This document shows positions 23,230-35,738 of a DNA stretch of 64,000 bases, in pieces. Position numbers and translations under genes: made by a program. The stretch is from Protea cynaroides. Taxonomy: Eukaryota; Streptophyta; Magnoliopsida; Proteales; Proteaceae. The stretch covers positions 73,553,435 through 73,617,434 of the forward strand of contig CM053269.1 of the NCBI GenBank assembly GCA_028583415.1. Direction: 5' to 3'. The stretch's first letter is position 1. Every line of letters begins with the position of its first letter. The notes beneath the pieces are model-generated. The model had not been told where the DNA came from and did no database searches. It saw only the letters and a list, made by a program, of their open reading frames with translations.

Positions 23230-24860
23230 TTTAGTGACGTAAATGGATAATTGAAAATTTGGACTTGATTTGTATCAGTATCCGTTTAAGGGTATCTGGG
23301 TTTGAATTTGGATAATCAGAAACATAATTTATCTGATCCAAATAAATATTTAATTAATAATAATAAATTAAGTAATTAATGATCTTGAGGGTTCTTAGTA
23401 TTGGGATTCATGTCCAGTCTTTATAGCTAGAGATGTTGTGTGGGACGTTTCCGAGCATCCTCGTTTTCGTTTTGCTGAAAGCTTATGTATGTTATCAGGG
23501 TTGGTCTCTTCCTGCTCATCGCAATGCAGAAGATCGGGTGGGACTTTCCATGGGTCTTGTATATATCTTTTTAATTCTTTTGATTAATTAATAAAATTTG
23601 GCTAACCTTTAGCTTAAAAAATGATCTTAAGGGTTTTTGAAGATTCGACAGGTTCTAGAGTATGAGGAAAAGAGAATAATTAAGAGAGAATCATATCCAC
23701 CAGTGAGAGGTAGGTCCAAGTAACCATATAAATGGATAATTGAAAATTCAGATTCGATTTGCATTTATATACGTTCAGAGGTATCCGTATCCGGTCAAGA
23801 AAATTCTTATTTTAACTATTCAACCTTGATGAAATAGATGATGATAAAGCCTAACTTTCTATATGTCACATGAAATGGCCCATGACACATGACATGGTAA
23901 GATGGTCGGAGAAGAAAGGATCTCATTTAAATGCATGTTATTTTTGTTGGCATTAGGAGTAATTCATCATCCTTATCGCTTTCTGATCTGACTCACATAC
24001 ACGCAATCACACATTTATTTTTCTGATATTGATAGGGCTTTGTTTGGAAGGTGGTCTACACACATTTCTTGGTTTCAGTTGTCTATTTAAAAATGTATTG
24101 GATCTTAACTCCACAAGTCATCTACAACATTTCTTGACTAGAAATTTTTCATAGCTTGAGAATTGAAAGAGGTTAGGTGGGGGCCCGTGGGGCTGGTCTT
24201 TCAATGGGTCAAGCCAAGCCGACAGGCCAAGATGGATTTGGTTTAGGGTCAATCGCTAGTGGCACTTGGATTGGCATATAATCTGCATTGGATGAGCCCA
24301 AGATGATGGGCCCAATCCCAATTGATCCTAGGGCTTGGCTGGGAGTAGCAGAATTTAGCAAAAGCCCCAACTAAAGATATAAATGGATAGTAAAAAATTT
24401 GGATCCGATTCAAATTTGAATTTGGATAACTATGTCAGGTTCGAATATCAATCAAACAAATTATATCCCCTCTATATAGGCTAGCGTTAAAACACATATA
24501 ACCTTAGGTTGTAGTGTTAAGACACATAAACCTTAATGCTTATATAATCATTTATAACCTTAATGCTTATATAATCATTTAAGATTTTGGCTCTTATTTT
24601 CTTTGGCTCTTATTTTCTTAGGGCAGACGATATATTTGTTTTAAACTAAGTTTTCTTTCCTTTTTCCTTGCCATTTATATTCTATTTCTGTTTTCAAGAT
24701 TCGAATCGGATATCCATTTAAAATTTGAATTCGGATTTGACTTTGGTTTATGTGCATTCATCAGATTTTGGATCTGATTCGGATAGGATGGAAAGCTATT
24801 TGAATTCAGATAGTGATGTATCCAATTCAAATTTGATCACTTTACATCCCTAACTCCAAC
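23230..24860. repeat. Dispersed AAATGGATA-type repeats
   Basis: Several diverged copies of a short repeat that begins taaatggata and continues attcaaatttgaatttgga: near 23233, 23729, 24380 and, reversed, 24706-24850 (ending ttacatccctaa). Another copy is at 62108. The ends TAAATGGAT and ATCCCTAA suggest a hAT-like MITE, but I could not define one element with a TSD. No genes seen. Confidence 0.4.
23397..23619 (+). mobile_element. 5'-truncated LINE tail with target duplication
   Basis: About 223 bp ending in a short poly(A) run (aaaaaa, 23616-23621) after aataaaatttggctaacc, a common 3' end of plant LINEs. Flanks are near-identical: AATGATCTTGAGGGTTCTT (from 23378) and AATGATCTTAAGGGTTTTT (from 23620), so a target duplication of about 19 bp surrounds it. 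The body carries decayed C-terminal ORF2 sequence. Confidence 0.7.
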
Positions 24861-25845
24861 AAAAGGTTGATAAGGATGTGATTGTTACCTATTTTAGTTC
24901 CAAGTCTACTTCTGGATTTCTTTTATAAAAATCGATAACTACAACCAAGGTTCTAAATCCAAGAATCAGACATGATCAATACCATGTCTCAAACAGGATC
25001 GGATCAGAGATCAGTCAGATCGAAAACCAATATAAATTAACTGATCTGATTGATACAATGCCAATTACTTGAACCACAATTACAACCTTATCCCATAAAA
25101 TATGCAATACTTGTTGAAACAAAACTCTTGACTTCATTAGTGGAACACCTAGGATTAGACGCATTTCCAAAAAGACTCCCTAATGTAGTACGCAATGTAT
25201 AGTTAAATAAATCACTTTCATTTATAATTTTGGATCTTCTATATCCATCAACTCCTTCTAGGGTCTATTTGGGTGAATATTCAGGGGAGAAGATACTATG
25301 ATTCGCAAAGCAAAGCTGTCTACAGATGTATACCCTATCTTCTTCCATTATTGGGTCTCATGAGTCAATGTTAAGGTATTGCTGAAGGTATCTTCAAAAA
25401 TGATGTATGAAGTAATTAACAAGGTTAAATTAATAACTACAAAGAAGTCCTTGTATAGCAACACATGCAGAACAATTATGCTCCTCGGGTTCCCCACCGG
25501 CCCACCCCCTTCCATTTGTTTCAGTAGAGAGCATTTTACAAGTGTGTAAAAAATAAAAAAATAAAAAAAATAATACAATGGATGCATCCAACAATTTAAG
25601 AAATCATAATAGAGATACCTTACATTTCAAAAATCATAATTGAAGTACCTCACGTTTCACGTTTCACGTGTCATTTATATTATATTTAGAGTACTTTCTA
25701 TTTTTATATTTTCAATTTCACTCCTACTTGACACAACACTCCATGCATCACCCATCCCAATTCCCACACTCCCACGCTTTCCTTTGACAGCCTCTTCTCC
25801 CTTGCAACCCCGTCCAATCCTACCCACTCCTCCCCTTGCCCCTCT
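24861..25845. other. Intergenic, no gene seen
   Basis: AT-rich sequence. A poly(A)/AAAAT run lies at 25549-25573, and a pyrimidine-rich stretch (25760-25845) precedes the LTR at 25846. ORFs on both strands are short and match nothing known. Confidence 0.4.
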
Positions 25846-28172
25846 TGTTGGACTTTGTGTTATAATTGTTGGCAAATGAGCCAAATTTGATGAGAGAGAA
25901 TGTCAGTGTGCCCCACTAATGATGTGACAATGTTTATAGTGAGTGGCAGAGATATTGATAGAGAGAGAATGTCAGTATGCTCCACTAATGGTGTGACAGT
26001 GATACAGGCGATGTGACAATGTTTATGGTGTTATGGCCTCTTTAGAGAACGAGGAGAGAGAAAGAAGAGAGAGAAAATAGTGGGGTGGGACCCACCATGT
26101 TTTCCAAAGTTGTGGCATCTTCAGAAGAGAGATTGAAGAGAGAGGAGAGAGAAAATTATGGGTGGGACCCACTACTGAGGTGGCATGCCACCATGGCACC
26201 GTCCCCACAGCCAAGGGCAGCAGGGCCATGCCGCATGCCACAGCCGAGGCCACAAGCAGTAGCCAAGTAGTAGCCATGCGGCACTATAGGCACCAGCAAC
26301 AGCACCATGGCACGCGCACAGCCGCTGCCCACAAGCCATGCCACAAGGCAGCAAAGCCTCGCAGCACAGCCGCGCGTGCATGGCTATGGCGCATGCCCCA
26401 TATCTCCCTCGCGCATGCGCAACAAGTGTTCGACTGTTTTCCAGGAGAGAGAAAAGCTCTCTAGAAAAACAATCTCTGAACTGATACTCAATTTGGTTCT
26501 ATGGATACAAAGGCCATTTTCGAATTTGTCTGGGGGCAATTTTGTCAATTAAAGAAGAGAAGATGCAAGGTCTACGGTTCGAATGAAGCCACACATTTGA
26601 AATCCCCATCCAATGGCTCTCAAAATGGCGGGATTAAGTGTATCTCTCTGGTTGCGTCGAGATGCCATCGCACGCTTGTTGATTGTTTGAGCGTAATTTA
26701 ATTCGATGATTCCTGTGGTATAGAGTTGGCGGTATGATTCCATGTGATGTGCATGCGGTACATCTACGGAGTGGATCCCCATCTGACGGTTGCAAATGAC
26801 TCCAATCGCGCCAGTCGCGATCTAGTTAGATCTGACAGATCTGAGCCAATCCCGCGTTTTATAGATGGATCCGACGGCTCTGTCTAAAGATCCTCTCTTC
26901 AGCCAATGCAAAGTCGACACCGCACCTGCCATGTCAACAACGGCACGGCTTCTGTGGTTAGCGGATACACCAAATGCAACTCAAAGATTCCGTTTTAAAT
27001 AAATCTATTGGCCGAACTTGTTTTGGTCATAACTCAACCATTCAGAGGCCAAATCCGACAGTTCAAATTGCTCCAAGCTTGGTTTTTAATTTCCTATCTA
27101 TTGGGAATGAAGGAGAGGTTTGAAAGTGAGCTGAAAATCGAAAAGAGGGGTTTTAAAGGGAGAAGAGAGGGTTTTAAGGTTTTGGAGTTTGGAATCACCA
27201 ACCAACATCTCCATGGTTCATTAATGAAGACTTGGATGCTCATGAGAGGTTGGTATAGCCATTAATGTTCACCAATGGTGATTGTGAGGCTGTGAGAGGG
27301 AGAATGAAGCTTGTTGGTAAGGAGATGCTTGGAAAATCAAGTTCTGTTAATGATGGTTGGTTTGTGAGATGATGTGTTGAGCAAAAATCAAGAAAGATAG
27401 CTTAGAAGAGGTCGGTGGAGCCTCATTGAGTATTCATGGTGAGTGTGTGATTGTGAGAAGGAAAGAGACATTTATGAACAAAGGTTTGCTTGAGGAGCTA
27501 GTTTTTTCCAACATTGGGAATTGTGGAAGATTCCACTGAACCGTTGGAAGCATCAGAGTCATCACCAAATGTCTGGAAGCTAAGGTTGTGAGATTCTCTA
27601 ACTCTTTAATTATTTATTGCTTCCAGCATGTGTATGCTAACTGTAGGTGATTATGTTGAATGCCTAGCTAGTGGGAGAAATTGTAGGTCATCATTATAAG
27701 CCCAAAACTGTTACTATTTGCTTCCCGTAGATGCGCGTTAAGCATGGTGTGTGCAGCGTGTGCTGAGCACTGACAGTTATAACCTGAATTCTGGCATTGT
27801 TATACCCTCTCAGTTTTATGCTGGGAAAACACAGAGTTCACTTCTTTGCCTTATAAAAGACTAAAAGTAGAGTATCGAGTATAAACGAAGCTCATTGGGC
27901 TAGCCATCACACACTGTAGTGGTGAACCACGTAATATCTCTCTGTGTTATTGTCTATTTTACTTTCCTGTCCATTATGAAGTGCGTGGAATGAATTGCAG
28001 GATGGATGTGTAAATCTGGTAGACCTGGCCACTGAATGGTAGCGAAGTAGATTTGCATACACTTGTGTTTGTGTGACAATCTGGTTCATCATCAGCTCTA
28101 GGCAGCAAGAAAAGGTTAGAGAAAAATTTTTCACACTGATTCACCCCTCTCAGTATCATCCAAGGTCCATCA
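25846..28172 (+). mobile_element. Solo LTR of Sirevirus-like copia, copy 3
   Basis: A complete 2,327-bp LTR from TGTTGGACTTTG to GTCCATCA with an exact 5-bp target duplication, CCTCT (25841-25845 and 28173-28177). It is colinear with copies 1 and 2 but diverged, and the GA-rich part near 26050-26150 is partly duplicated. No internal sequence remains. The Ala/His-rich ORFs at 26023-26464 follow from the GC-rich LTR middle part shared by all copies and are not genes. Confidence 0.87.
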
Positions 28173-28177
28173 CCTCT

Positions 28178-28689
28178 CCCCTCTTCTGCCCATTCCCTTC
28201 CAACCATAGTCACTAGATATACATTTCTCCTACTTTGGCACCTCTGCTCTTAGTCGGTGATTCTAACAGAGACCATAACTGACGAGAACAAAAAGGGTGC
28301 AAATGTGGCTGAAATAACCATCAATGGAGAGAAGGAAAATCAAAGACACTGAGCAACAAACACCATAGAAATGCAACCCTGAATTTTTCATGGTTGCACT
28401 GTTCATCTCTTTTTCGAAGTGAAAAGGTTTTAGATGTTTCTTCCTTCAGGTTTTACAGCTTAGAACTTCAAACTTTACACATGAAAGGACATCAACTCAA
28501 AACGGGTTAGGTGATCAAAGCTTGACCGTCTTCAAGTGGAATGAAGCCTGCCTTGATTTTCTTGAACACTATTTAATGCTTTCTCCGAATCCAGGAATTT
28601 TGAGGAATCCATGAAAACCTTCTAGAGGATGGCCATTTAGGCTTGTTGAAGGATGGTTTGAAATGTTTTGAGCTTACAAGGATCGTACA
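28178..28689. other. Intergenic, no gene seen
   Basis: No clear coding or repeat structure; it may hold further decayed parts of the PPR-like fragment that follows. Confidence 0.35.
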
Positions 28690-28930
28690 TATACAATGTA
28701 AAACCCAAGCTCCAATACCATGGAAGTGTGATTGAGGTCCTTGACCGCGCGAGCACGACACCTAAGAGAGGCAAGGAAATTGATAGTAAATATGCCAATT
28801 CAGCCACAGGATAAGACATTGAAAGTTTTGTTTAGTGCTTATAGGAATCATTCCAATTTTGACATGGGAGAATGGTTAACCAAACCTGTACTTCAATTGG
28901 ATTCATCTAATTCTAGGTCAGTGGTTCAAC
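28690..28930 (+). pseudogene. Pentatricopeptide-repeat (PPR, E-type) fragment
   Basis: The frame open at 28732-28983 reads RARHLREARKLIVNMPIQP, then FSAYRNHSNFDMGEWL and VLQLD. This matches the last PPR motif and E region of plant PLS-type PPR proteins (family consensus around LGRAGRLxEAxxLIxxMPxxP and LLxACRxHxNxxxGexxA). Upstream, LLKDGLKCFEL at about 28650 looks like the preceding motif in another frame. No start codon or full gene surrounds it, so it is a decayed copy. PPR proteins act in organelle RNA processing. Confidence 0.6.
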
Positions 28931-28983
28931 TCCGCAACTCCCCTATCAAATCCCTAAACCAGAACCCCAAAGTGATTGGCTGA

Positions 28984-30971
28984 TGCTATCTACTGAACCC
29001 ATGAAAGAAGAAACGGTCAATACCATCAGTAAGGATTTGAAGAACTGCTCACTCCTCATGCTGAAATCTGCAACAAAGGCTTCAGTAAATCAATTTCAAG
29101 AGCTAAGGAGATTCTTACCAGAATCCTTGAAGGTTGTAGTTGCCAAGAAAAAGATGATGGTTGAATGAATTAATGGTGTCAAGAAGCATCTTTTCACAGA
29201 TCAAAAGCAAATTAGGATTGAAAGTTAACAAAAGATGTTGCTGAAGATGAAGTCTTCAGAGATAACAGTAGAGGAGTGAAGGGCAGAGTACTTGTTGGAT
29301 GAGGGGGAGGTAACAGTAGAGGTAATGTTGGAAATTTGAAAAGAAATAACTTACACATGATTTTTGAAACGTGAAATACCTCTGGTATTCTCAAAACATT
29401 AAGCACATCTAGTGTAATTTACCACCCCCCACCCCACCCCACCCCACCCCACCCCACCCCACCCCACCCCAATTCTGTAATAGTTTATATTTTTTGTAAG
29501 GAAAATTTTAACAGTTACTAAAAATAGAACAAGTCTTGGCAACAATTTTTTATTCTATTAATTGTATGTGAATGGGGAAAAACTCAGTGCAATTCCTAAA
29601 AATTCCACACGGCCACATAATTGTAGATTAGAAGGAGATGGTAAAATTGGTTTATTTGCAACATGGTGGAAGAGGATTCTAATCTCAAAACAGCCTCTCA
29701 GTTAAATGGAGGTACATTTACCCTTCCCCAGACACCCCAGTGGTTGCAAGGATTACTGTGTTAGTACATAAATGATTAGATTTATCAAGTAGTCATTAAA
29801 TAACTTATTTCTTGTCACTAAGATGAATACTGTGAAGTAAAACTTCCACAAAAAGATGCCATTTTACTATCTACGATAATCCAGAAAAGGTTTCGAACAT
29901 CTTACACTAAAAATGTTTAGTTTATGAGAGCAGAAATATCTGCAGTTAAAAGTCAATCTTAATTAAGAAATACAGTTATACAGAAAAGGCTTCTACTCAT
30001 ACCACCCTTCAACATTTAGAATGGGATCACCCACTCCTAATATCTGCAGTTAAAGTCAATCTTATATAAGAAACACAGTCATACAGGTGTCACAGTTATA
30101 CAAGCGACACAGTTATATAAGTGCCTGGGATGGGCTAAATGAGAGGATCAACCAAATCTGTTCAGCTTGGGATCAGTATGGTATTCCCAAATCAAGCTTC
30201 AGGTTGGGCTCAGGTTAAAGATGGAATGACACATGACAGGTTTGAATTCTTGAAGGCACAAAGCAACCCTTGTTTGGTCAAATCTAGACAGGGTTGGGCA
30301 AAAACAAAACCAACTGACACCCCCTTCTTTTTGTATTTTTTTTTTTTTTTTTTTTTGAAACCAACTAATTGTCAGCCAGGTTCTTTTATTTTTGGTAGAT
30401 CCAACCCTAGATTCAATAAAACTGAATGGAGGTTACACCTTTCTGTAATCAATTGACAAAAAGATTCCCAAAAACAGATAACAGTTCCACCTTACCTGCT
30501 TGTATGGGCATAGAGAGCCCCCCCAACCAAAAAAAAAAATCCCCACAAAAAAAAAAAAAAAAAATTAGGAATGGGGCTGTGAGAGAATACAAGAATATGC
30601 TTCAACTAAACCTACAAGGGCCTTTTCTGGGGGCGTACAAAGCCATAGTTAGCTGCTTAATGTATATATACACAGTACAATGAACCATGGCATCAAAAAG
30701 CATAAACACATATCATGAGATCATTAGAGCCATCGATGATAAAAGGACAGTTTTATATGCACAAACATGAGCATGAATTTGGAATGGTTCTACGCATCCC
30801 AGCAAACTTTCTTAATTAGCAAACCCCAAAAAATTCACAATCAAAGCAGCAAGAGGTTTAACTAATAAAAAATTCAGCAAGGGTAAAATTAATGGGGGTT
30901 GACATTTAATTGGCATGTTAGTTGCATTAATGACATTACCCTTTGACCATCTATACAAGGAAATCTCCTAG
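28984..30971. other. Intergenic with simple repeats, no gene seen
   Basis: Contains a CCCCA-type repeat (29424-29470), poly(T) (30338-30356) and two poly(A) runs (30529-30562). A short phrase, atctgcagttaaa, occurs twice (29939 and 30040). An ORF at 28983-29168 (61 aa) is not recognisable. Confidence 0.4.
29424..29470 (+). repeat. (CCCCA)n microsatellite
   Basis: About nine CCCCA units in a row. Confidence 0.9.
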
Positions 30972-33900
30972 TGATGCGGGATCCGGGTTGAGAAAACCCT
31001 AATTAATCCGCTAATGGGCCCAACCAAATAACATGGAAGCTTGGTTCAACAAACAATGGCAGAATTGTAAATAAACTCAAAACTCAACCAGTGATGGCAA
31101 TTTCGTAATTAATCTGAAGTTTGAAATAACTCTAAAGAACCAAACAATACCTTAAGACATGGGAGGAATTAGAATTAAAGATAAGGCACAAACTAAGAAG
31201 GATGGCATAAAGAAAGACAAAGCAGATTTATTTTATAAGATGAGGGTAATTCTGGGAAATCAGAAAATACATCAATCTTCTTCAAGCTCCCGATAAGGCG
31301 GGGCGGAAACCAGATGGGGATAAGGAGAAATATCTCCTTCGATACAGCTCAATCGTTCTAAGAATTTGAGGGTACCTTCCCAAACAGATCTATTGAATCC
31401 AATTAATAGTTACCCTAAACAGCAAAGAGATAAAAACATTGAAGGTCTGAAACTATTCCTGGCGGTAAAGCTTAGAACAGACTTGGTTTCAGCTCTGTAA
31501 CTCAATGAAAGGAAATCAGTTGGGGAAGAAACTCAAGAGATGGAGTCGTTCTTATGGGTTGAAGGTGCTCTCAAGGTTTCAGGTTGAAAGGAGAAGGATG
31601 AGGGAGATTGGATGTCTATTGGGGCTGGAGTTACCGCCAGATTAGAGGATGAGAAGAAGAACAGGGAAAGGGAAGGAGAAGGAAGAGGAAGAAGGGAAAG
31701 AGGGTAAAGGAAGAAGAAGAGGGAGAGGATCAGCCTAAGCTGTCCTGATTCGCAGAAAGTGAATGAGGAAAGGAAAAGAGAAGGGGAAGGAGCTTTCGGC
31801 CAGCAGGCCTGCAAATCACAAAACTGAAACTTCAATTCATTCAAAAATTCTTCTCAATTCTTCACTACTGAAAATAAAACCTAATACATGTTCTATTTAA
31901 AGGAGAACTTTCCTAAACTAATTTAAAGAAACTTAGAAAGTAAATAACATCTTTATGAAATCAAATCTAATCCCTATGACATAAAATAGAAATAGTAAAT
32001 AAGGAAACCTATAAATTAAAACTTCCTAATCTAATTAATCATCTACCAACCCTTTCAGACCAAAAGGTTGGTTTGGGTTTGAGCCGGTTCAGGTTTGGCT
32101 TGGGTAGCCAAATTGGCTCGTGTCGATCCATCCATGACACCGCACTGCATCAACTCTCAGCTCTCAAAAGAACCGACTCGGTCGAGTCCGGATAGGACCA
32201 AGAATACCGCGGATGGAATGCGTTGGAGGAGAAGCGAGTTAGCATTCTTTTAAGCTTGATGGCGGGAAGGTGTTTTGCCGGAAGAAGTTGCATATCGAGC
32301 CCACCGAATTTGAAGGTGTACGATCTCGACCCATCATGCGAACCTTCTTGTCAAACATCCAAGGGCGACCAAGGAGAAGGTGACAAATCTTGAGGGTAAC
32401 ACATCACATCGAGCGAGTGTCGATCAATCCGCCCGATGGAATACGTGACCAAGCATCGCTCATGAACCTTAAGATTATTGTTATTTATCCATCCAACCTT
32501 GTAGGGATGCGGATGGGGCTCGTCTTCAAACCCAACTTGTTAACCATATCTTCCGATCACGCATTGGTGCAACCGCCGCGTCAATAATCATGGGCATAGG
32601 GAACCGTTGCATCGTACCGTGTCGGAAAATATTACCGCGTCGCCAATCATCCTCTTCGGTATGGTAGCCAAGAGAGGCGAAGGACCATAAAGGCTGGTGC
32701 ACGATCAACATCACGTCACTATCATCACTATCGTGCTCGGCTGCCAAGTATACGATCTCATTCTTACGTTGCTCCTGCGGGCGAGCCATGAGTTCTTCTT
32801 ATCGGCAAAACTGTCTTGCCATAATTGAGTAAACTTGAGATGCGTCCGTTGCTTATAATCAAGAGGTAGGAATCGACGGTTCATTGCCGCATACATCTCA
32901 GCCCAAGTATTTATCTCACCAATGCCGCGAGTTTGATTTTGTTTCTGATATTTAATCCACCAAACTCGTGCCGTGCCCTTCAATTTAGCTTCGCAAACAT
33001 CAATTTTCTAGGCTCGACAATCCGTACCATTTGGAAAATATCTCCAAACTATGGATCCGGTCAAGATATTCCTCAAGATTTTGGTCTCCATTAAAATCAA
33101 GCACATCCGGTCGTGCTCCTTTGTCGCAAGACCAAAAATTTCTCCATGTCGACCAACTCCATATGGTGGTGGTGGTGGTGGTACGTGTCGTGATGGTGAT
33201 GGTGGTGGAGAGGCATTGGGAGGTGGAACATATGAGACGGAGTTGGAAAAATCTCCAAGTATGGGACTCTTACCTTTTATAGCTTGTGACAACGAGTCAA
33301 TGGACATCTGCATTTTTGCCATCATATCCGAAAATTTAAAAGAAGCATCTATCCCATCCGATCAGTGATGGCAATTTCGTAATTAATCTGAAGTTTGAAA
33401 TAACTCTAAAGAACCAAACAATACCTTAATACATGGGAGGAATTAGAATTAAAGATAAGGCACAAACTAAGAAGGATGGCATAAAGAAAGACAAAGCAGA
33501 TTTATTTTATAAGATGAGGGTAATTCGGGAAATCGAAAATACATCAATCTTCTTCAAGCTCCCGATAAGAGCGGAGGCGGAAACCGGATGGGGATAAGGA
33601 GAAATATCTCCTTCGATACAGCTCCAATCGTCTAAGAATTTGAGGGTAGCTTCCTAAATCACGGATCTATTGAATCCAATTAATAGTTACCCTAAACAGC
33701 AAAGAGATAAAAACATTGAAGGTCCGAAACTATTCCTGGCGGTAAAGCTTAGAACAGACTTGGTTTCAGCTCAGAACTCAATGAAAGGAAATCAGTTGGG
33801 GAAGAAACTCAAGAGATGGAGTCGTTCTTATGGGTTGAAGGTGCTCTCAAGGTTTCAGGTTGAAAGGAGAAGTGATGAGGGAGATTAAGGATGTCTATTG

Positions 33901-34432
33901 GGGCTGGAGTTACCGCCAGATTAGAGGATGAGAAGAAGAACAGGGAAAGGGAAGGAGAAGGAAGAGGAAGAAGGGAAAGAGGGATAAAGGAAGAGAAGAG
34001 GAGAGGATCAGCCTAAGCTGTCCTGATTCGCAGAAAGTGAATGAGGGAAAGGAAAAGAGAAGGGGAAGGAGCTTTCGGCCAGCAGGCCTACAAATCACAA
34101 ACCGAAACTTCAATTCATTCATAAAATTCTTCTTCAATTCTTCACTACTGAAAATAAAACCTAATACATGTTCTATTTAAAGGTAGAACTTTCCTAAACT
34201 AATTTAAAGAAACTTAGAAAGTAAATAACATCTTTATGAAATCAAATCTAATCCCTATGACATAAAATAGAAATAGTAAATGAAACCTATAAATTAAAAC
34301 TTCCTAATCTAATTAATCATCTACCAACCCTTTCCAGACCAAAAGGTTGGTTTGGGTTTGAGCCGGTTCAGGTTTGGCTTGGGTAGCCAAATTGGCTCGT
34401 GTCGATCCATCCATGACACTGCTACTGCATCA
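30972..34432 (-). mobile_element. Ty3-like retroelement with gag and protease only
   Basis: 3,461 bp with an exact 5-bp target duplication CCTAG (30967-30971 and 34433-34437). The left LTR is 30972-32152 (TGATGC to GCATCA). The right LTR is 33363-34432 and lacks about 117 bp at its inner end, where the primer site should be. Between them, on the - strand, lie gag-like (33325-32711) and protease-like (32789-32280) sequences; there is no reverse transcriptase or integrase. A purine-rich tract (gagagctgagag) abuts the left LTR at 32153-32170. The two LTRs are very similar, so insertion was probably recent. Non-autonomous or deleted; it cannot replicate alone. Confidence 0.85.
32240..33325 (-). 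pseudogene. gag-protease remnant of the Ty3-like element
   Basis: Reading leftward: a proline-rich start (VPPPPPPYGVGRHGE, 33325-33008), then the capsid core KGTARVWWIKYQKQNQTRG and RFLPLDYKQRTHLKFTQLWQ (32983-32830), then the linker NEIVYLAAEHDSDDSDVML (32789-32690), and a protease-like part with IIDAAVAP in place of IVDGGSC and, further on, GRPWMFDKKV (about 32370). Frames are broken several times. The break points often lie where the family would have CAG or CTG (see findings). Gag packages the RNA; protease cleaves the polyprotein. Neither is intact. Confidence 0.75.
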
Positions 34433-34483
34433 CCTAGGTATCCCCATCTTGTATTGGCATAGACTGAAAGATCAAGATAAATG

Positions 34484-34485
<2 letters not shown>

Positions 34486-34551
<66 letters not shown>
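34486..34551. repeat. (TA)n microsatellite
   Basis: About 33 AT/TA units. The IYIYIY ORF across it is an artefact. Confidence 0.95.
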
Positions 34552-34554
<3 letters not shown>

Positions 34555-34887
34555 GGGAAGGCATAGTCCAAATAACAAAGTGGTCCAGCCTGTGTAAACC
34601 ATATGGGAACAACACGACTGTCAAGCAAAATTAACAAAATGAGAAGAGAGATAGAAAGATAAACAGCTCCGATGTAACCTATTAGAATGGTGTCCAAATG
34701 GAATGAGCAAGAAACATCTGACTCAAGTGGTAGAAGAACCTTAAAAATAAAAATTCTTGCGTAGAACTAACTTTTGAGCTTTTTTTCTCCATTTTTTTAA
34801 AGGTAAAGTCAAGGAACCAAAACTCGGATAAACAGCTCAGATTATCACACAAACTCCATTTGGCATTATCTTCTAACAGTATAAATC
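34552..34887. other. Intergenic, no gene seen
   Basis: AT-rich, no recognisable structure. Confidence 0.4.
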
Positions 34888-34895
34888 CCAGCATG

Positions 34896-35047
34896 CATAG
34901 CTGTCAAGGAGTTAAGGCGAACCAAGACGTTGGAGGCCTAACGAGGCGCCTAGGGGACCAAGGCACCCGGCTAGGTGATCAAGATGCCCAGTTTTCCAAG
35001 GTGTCACAAGGATACCTGGACGCTTAGGCGACGCCTTGACAACTATG
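34896..35047. mobile_element. MITE with 8-bp TSD
   Basis: 152 bp. Ends CATAGCTGTCAAGG and CCTTGACAACTATG are inverted repeats. Flanks CCAGCATG (34888-34895) and TCAGCATG (35048-35055) agree in 7 of 8 bases. The interior contains aggcgcctagg and gcttaggcgacgcc. An 8-bp duplication suggests hAT. Confidence 0.7.
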
Positions 35048-35733
35048 TCAGCATGGATTCTTAATAATGTAGAACCAATTCCCAACTATATGGCTAGGAA
35101 TTAATTCCACAGCAAGATCGTCTTTAATGATACCCAGCAAGTTTCAGCCAATAACAGCAATTGAATCTGAAGGGCAAACGGAAACCCAAACTCAAGGCTT
35201 GCAATGAATCCGAAGGTTAAAATAGATATTGAGTTTGAAACTAATATGCAACAATAATTACTTCACATAAATCAGAATTCAATGAGAAAAATAGAATGGG
35301 AACTGAAACCAGAATTTATATCGAATGATGATGTACGTAACTCAATCGAGATCAGATCTGAAATTAAAACAATGTGTAACAAGCACTGCAGGGTACTTAC
35401 TTGATTAATAGAGGAAAAGAAAAAGAGAAACAAACAACTAAAAGTAGAGGAGAGGGGACAGAGATAGAACCATAGGCTTCCCACCTAGGTTTTTGTTGTC
35501 TCTCACAACCTTAGGTCTTGCATCCAAAACCGTCTCTCAGAGCTATAAATGGGCAGGCATCTTTGCTTACTCAACTCAAATCGTCCCCTTTTCCAGCCCA
35601 ACTTCTGTTTCTTAAATAACTAAGCAATTGTTACAAGATTGGAAACTTAAAAAATAAAATTACTAACTCTTGCACATCAATCAATCAAGAGCTGGATTGG
35701 ATTGGCTATCAATCAATCAATCAATCAATCAAG
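35048..35733. other. Intergenic, no gene seen; AATC repeat at the end
   Basis: No coding signal. It ends in (AATC)n sequence (35681-35732); similar repeats continue right of the TRIM (36735-36830), so the TRIM landed within a low-complexity stretch. Confidence 0.45.
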
Positions 35734-35738
35734 AGTTG

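Noticed and set aside
26023..26464. Ala/His-rich ORFs of up to 100 aa
   Set aside because: Core of copia LTR copy 3, with counterparts in LTR copies 1 and 2.
34321..34602. 93-aa ORF with an Ile-Tyr run
   Set aside because: Translation of the (TA)n microsatellite.
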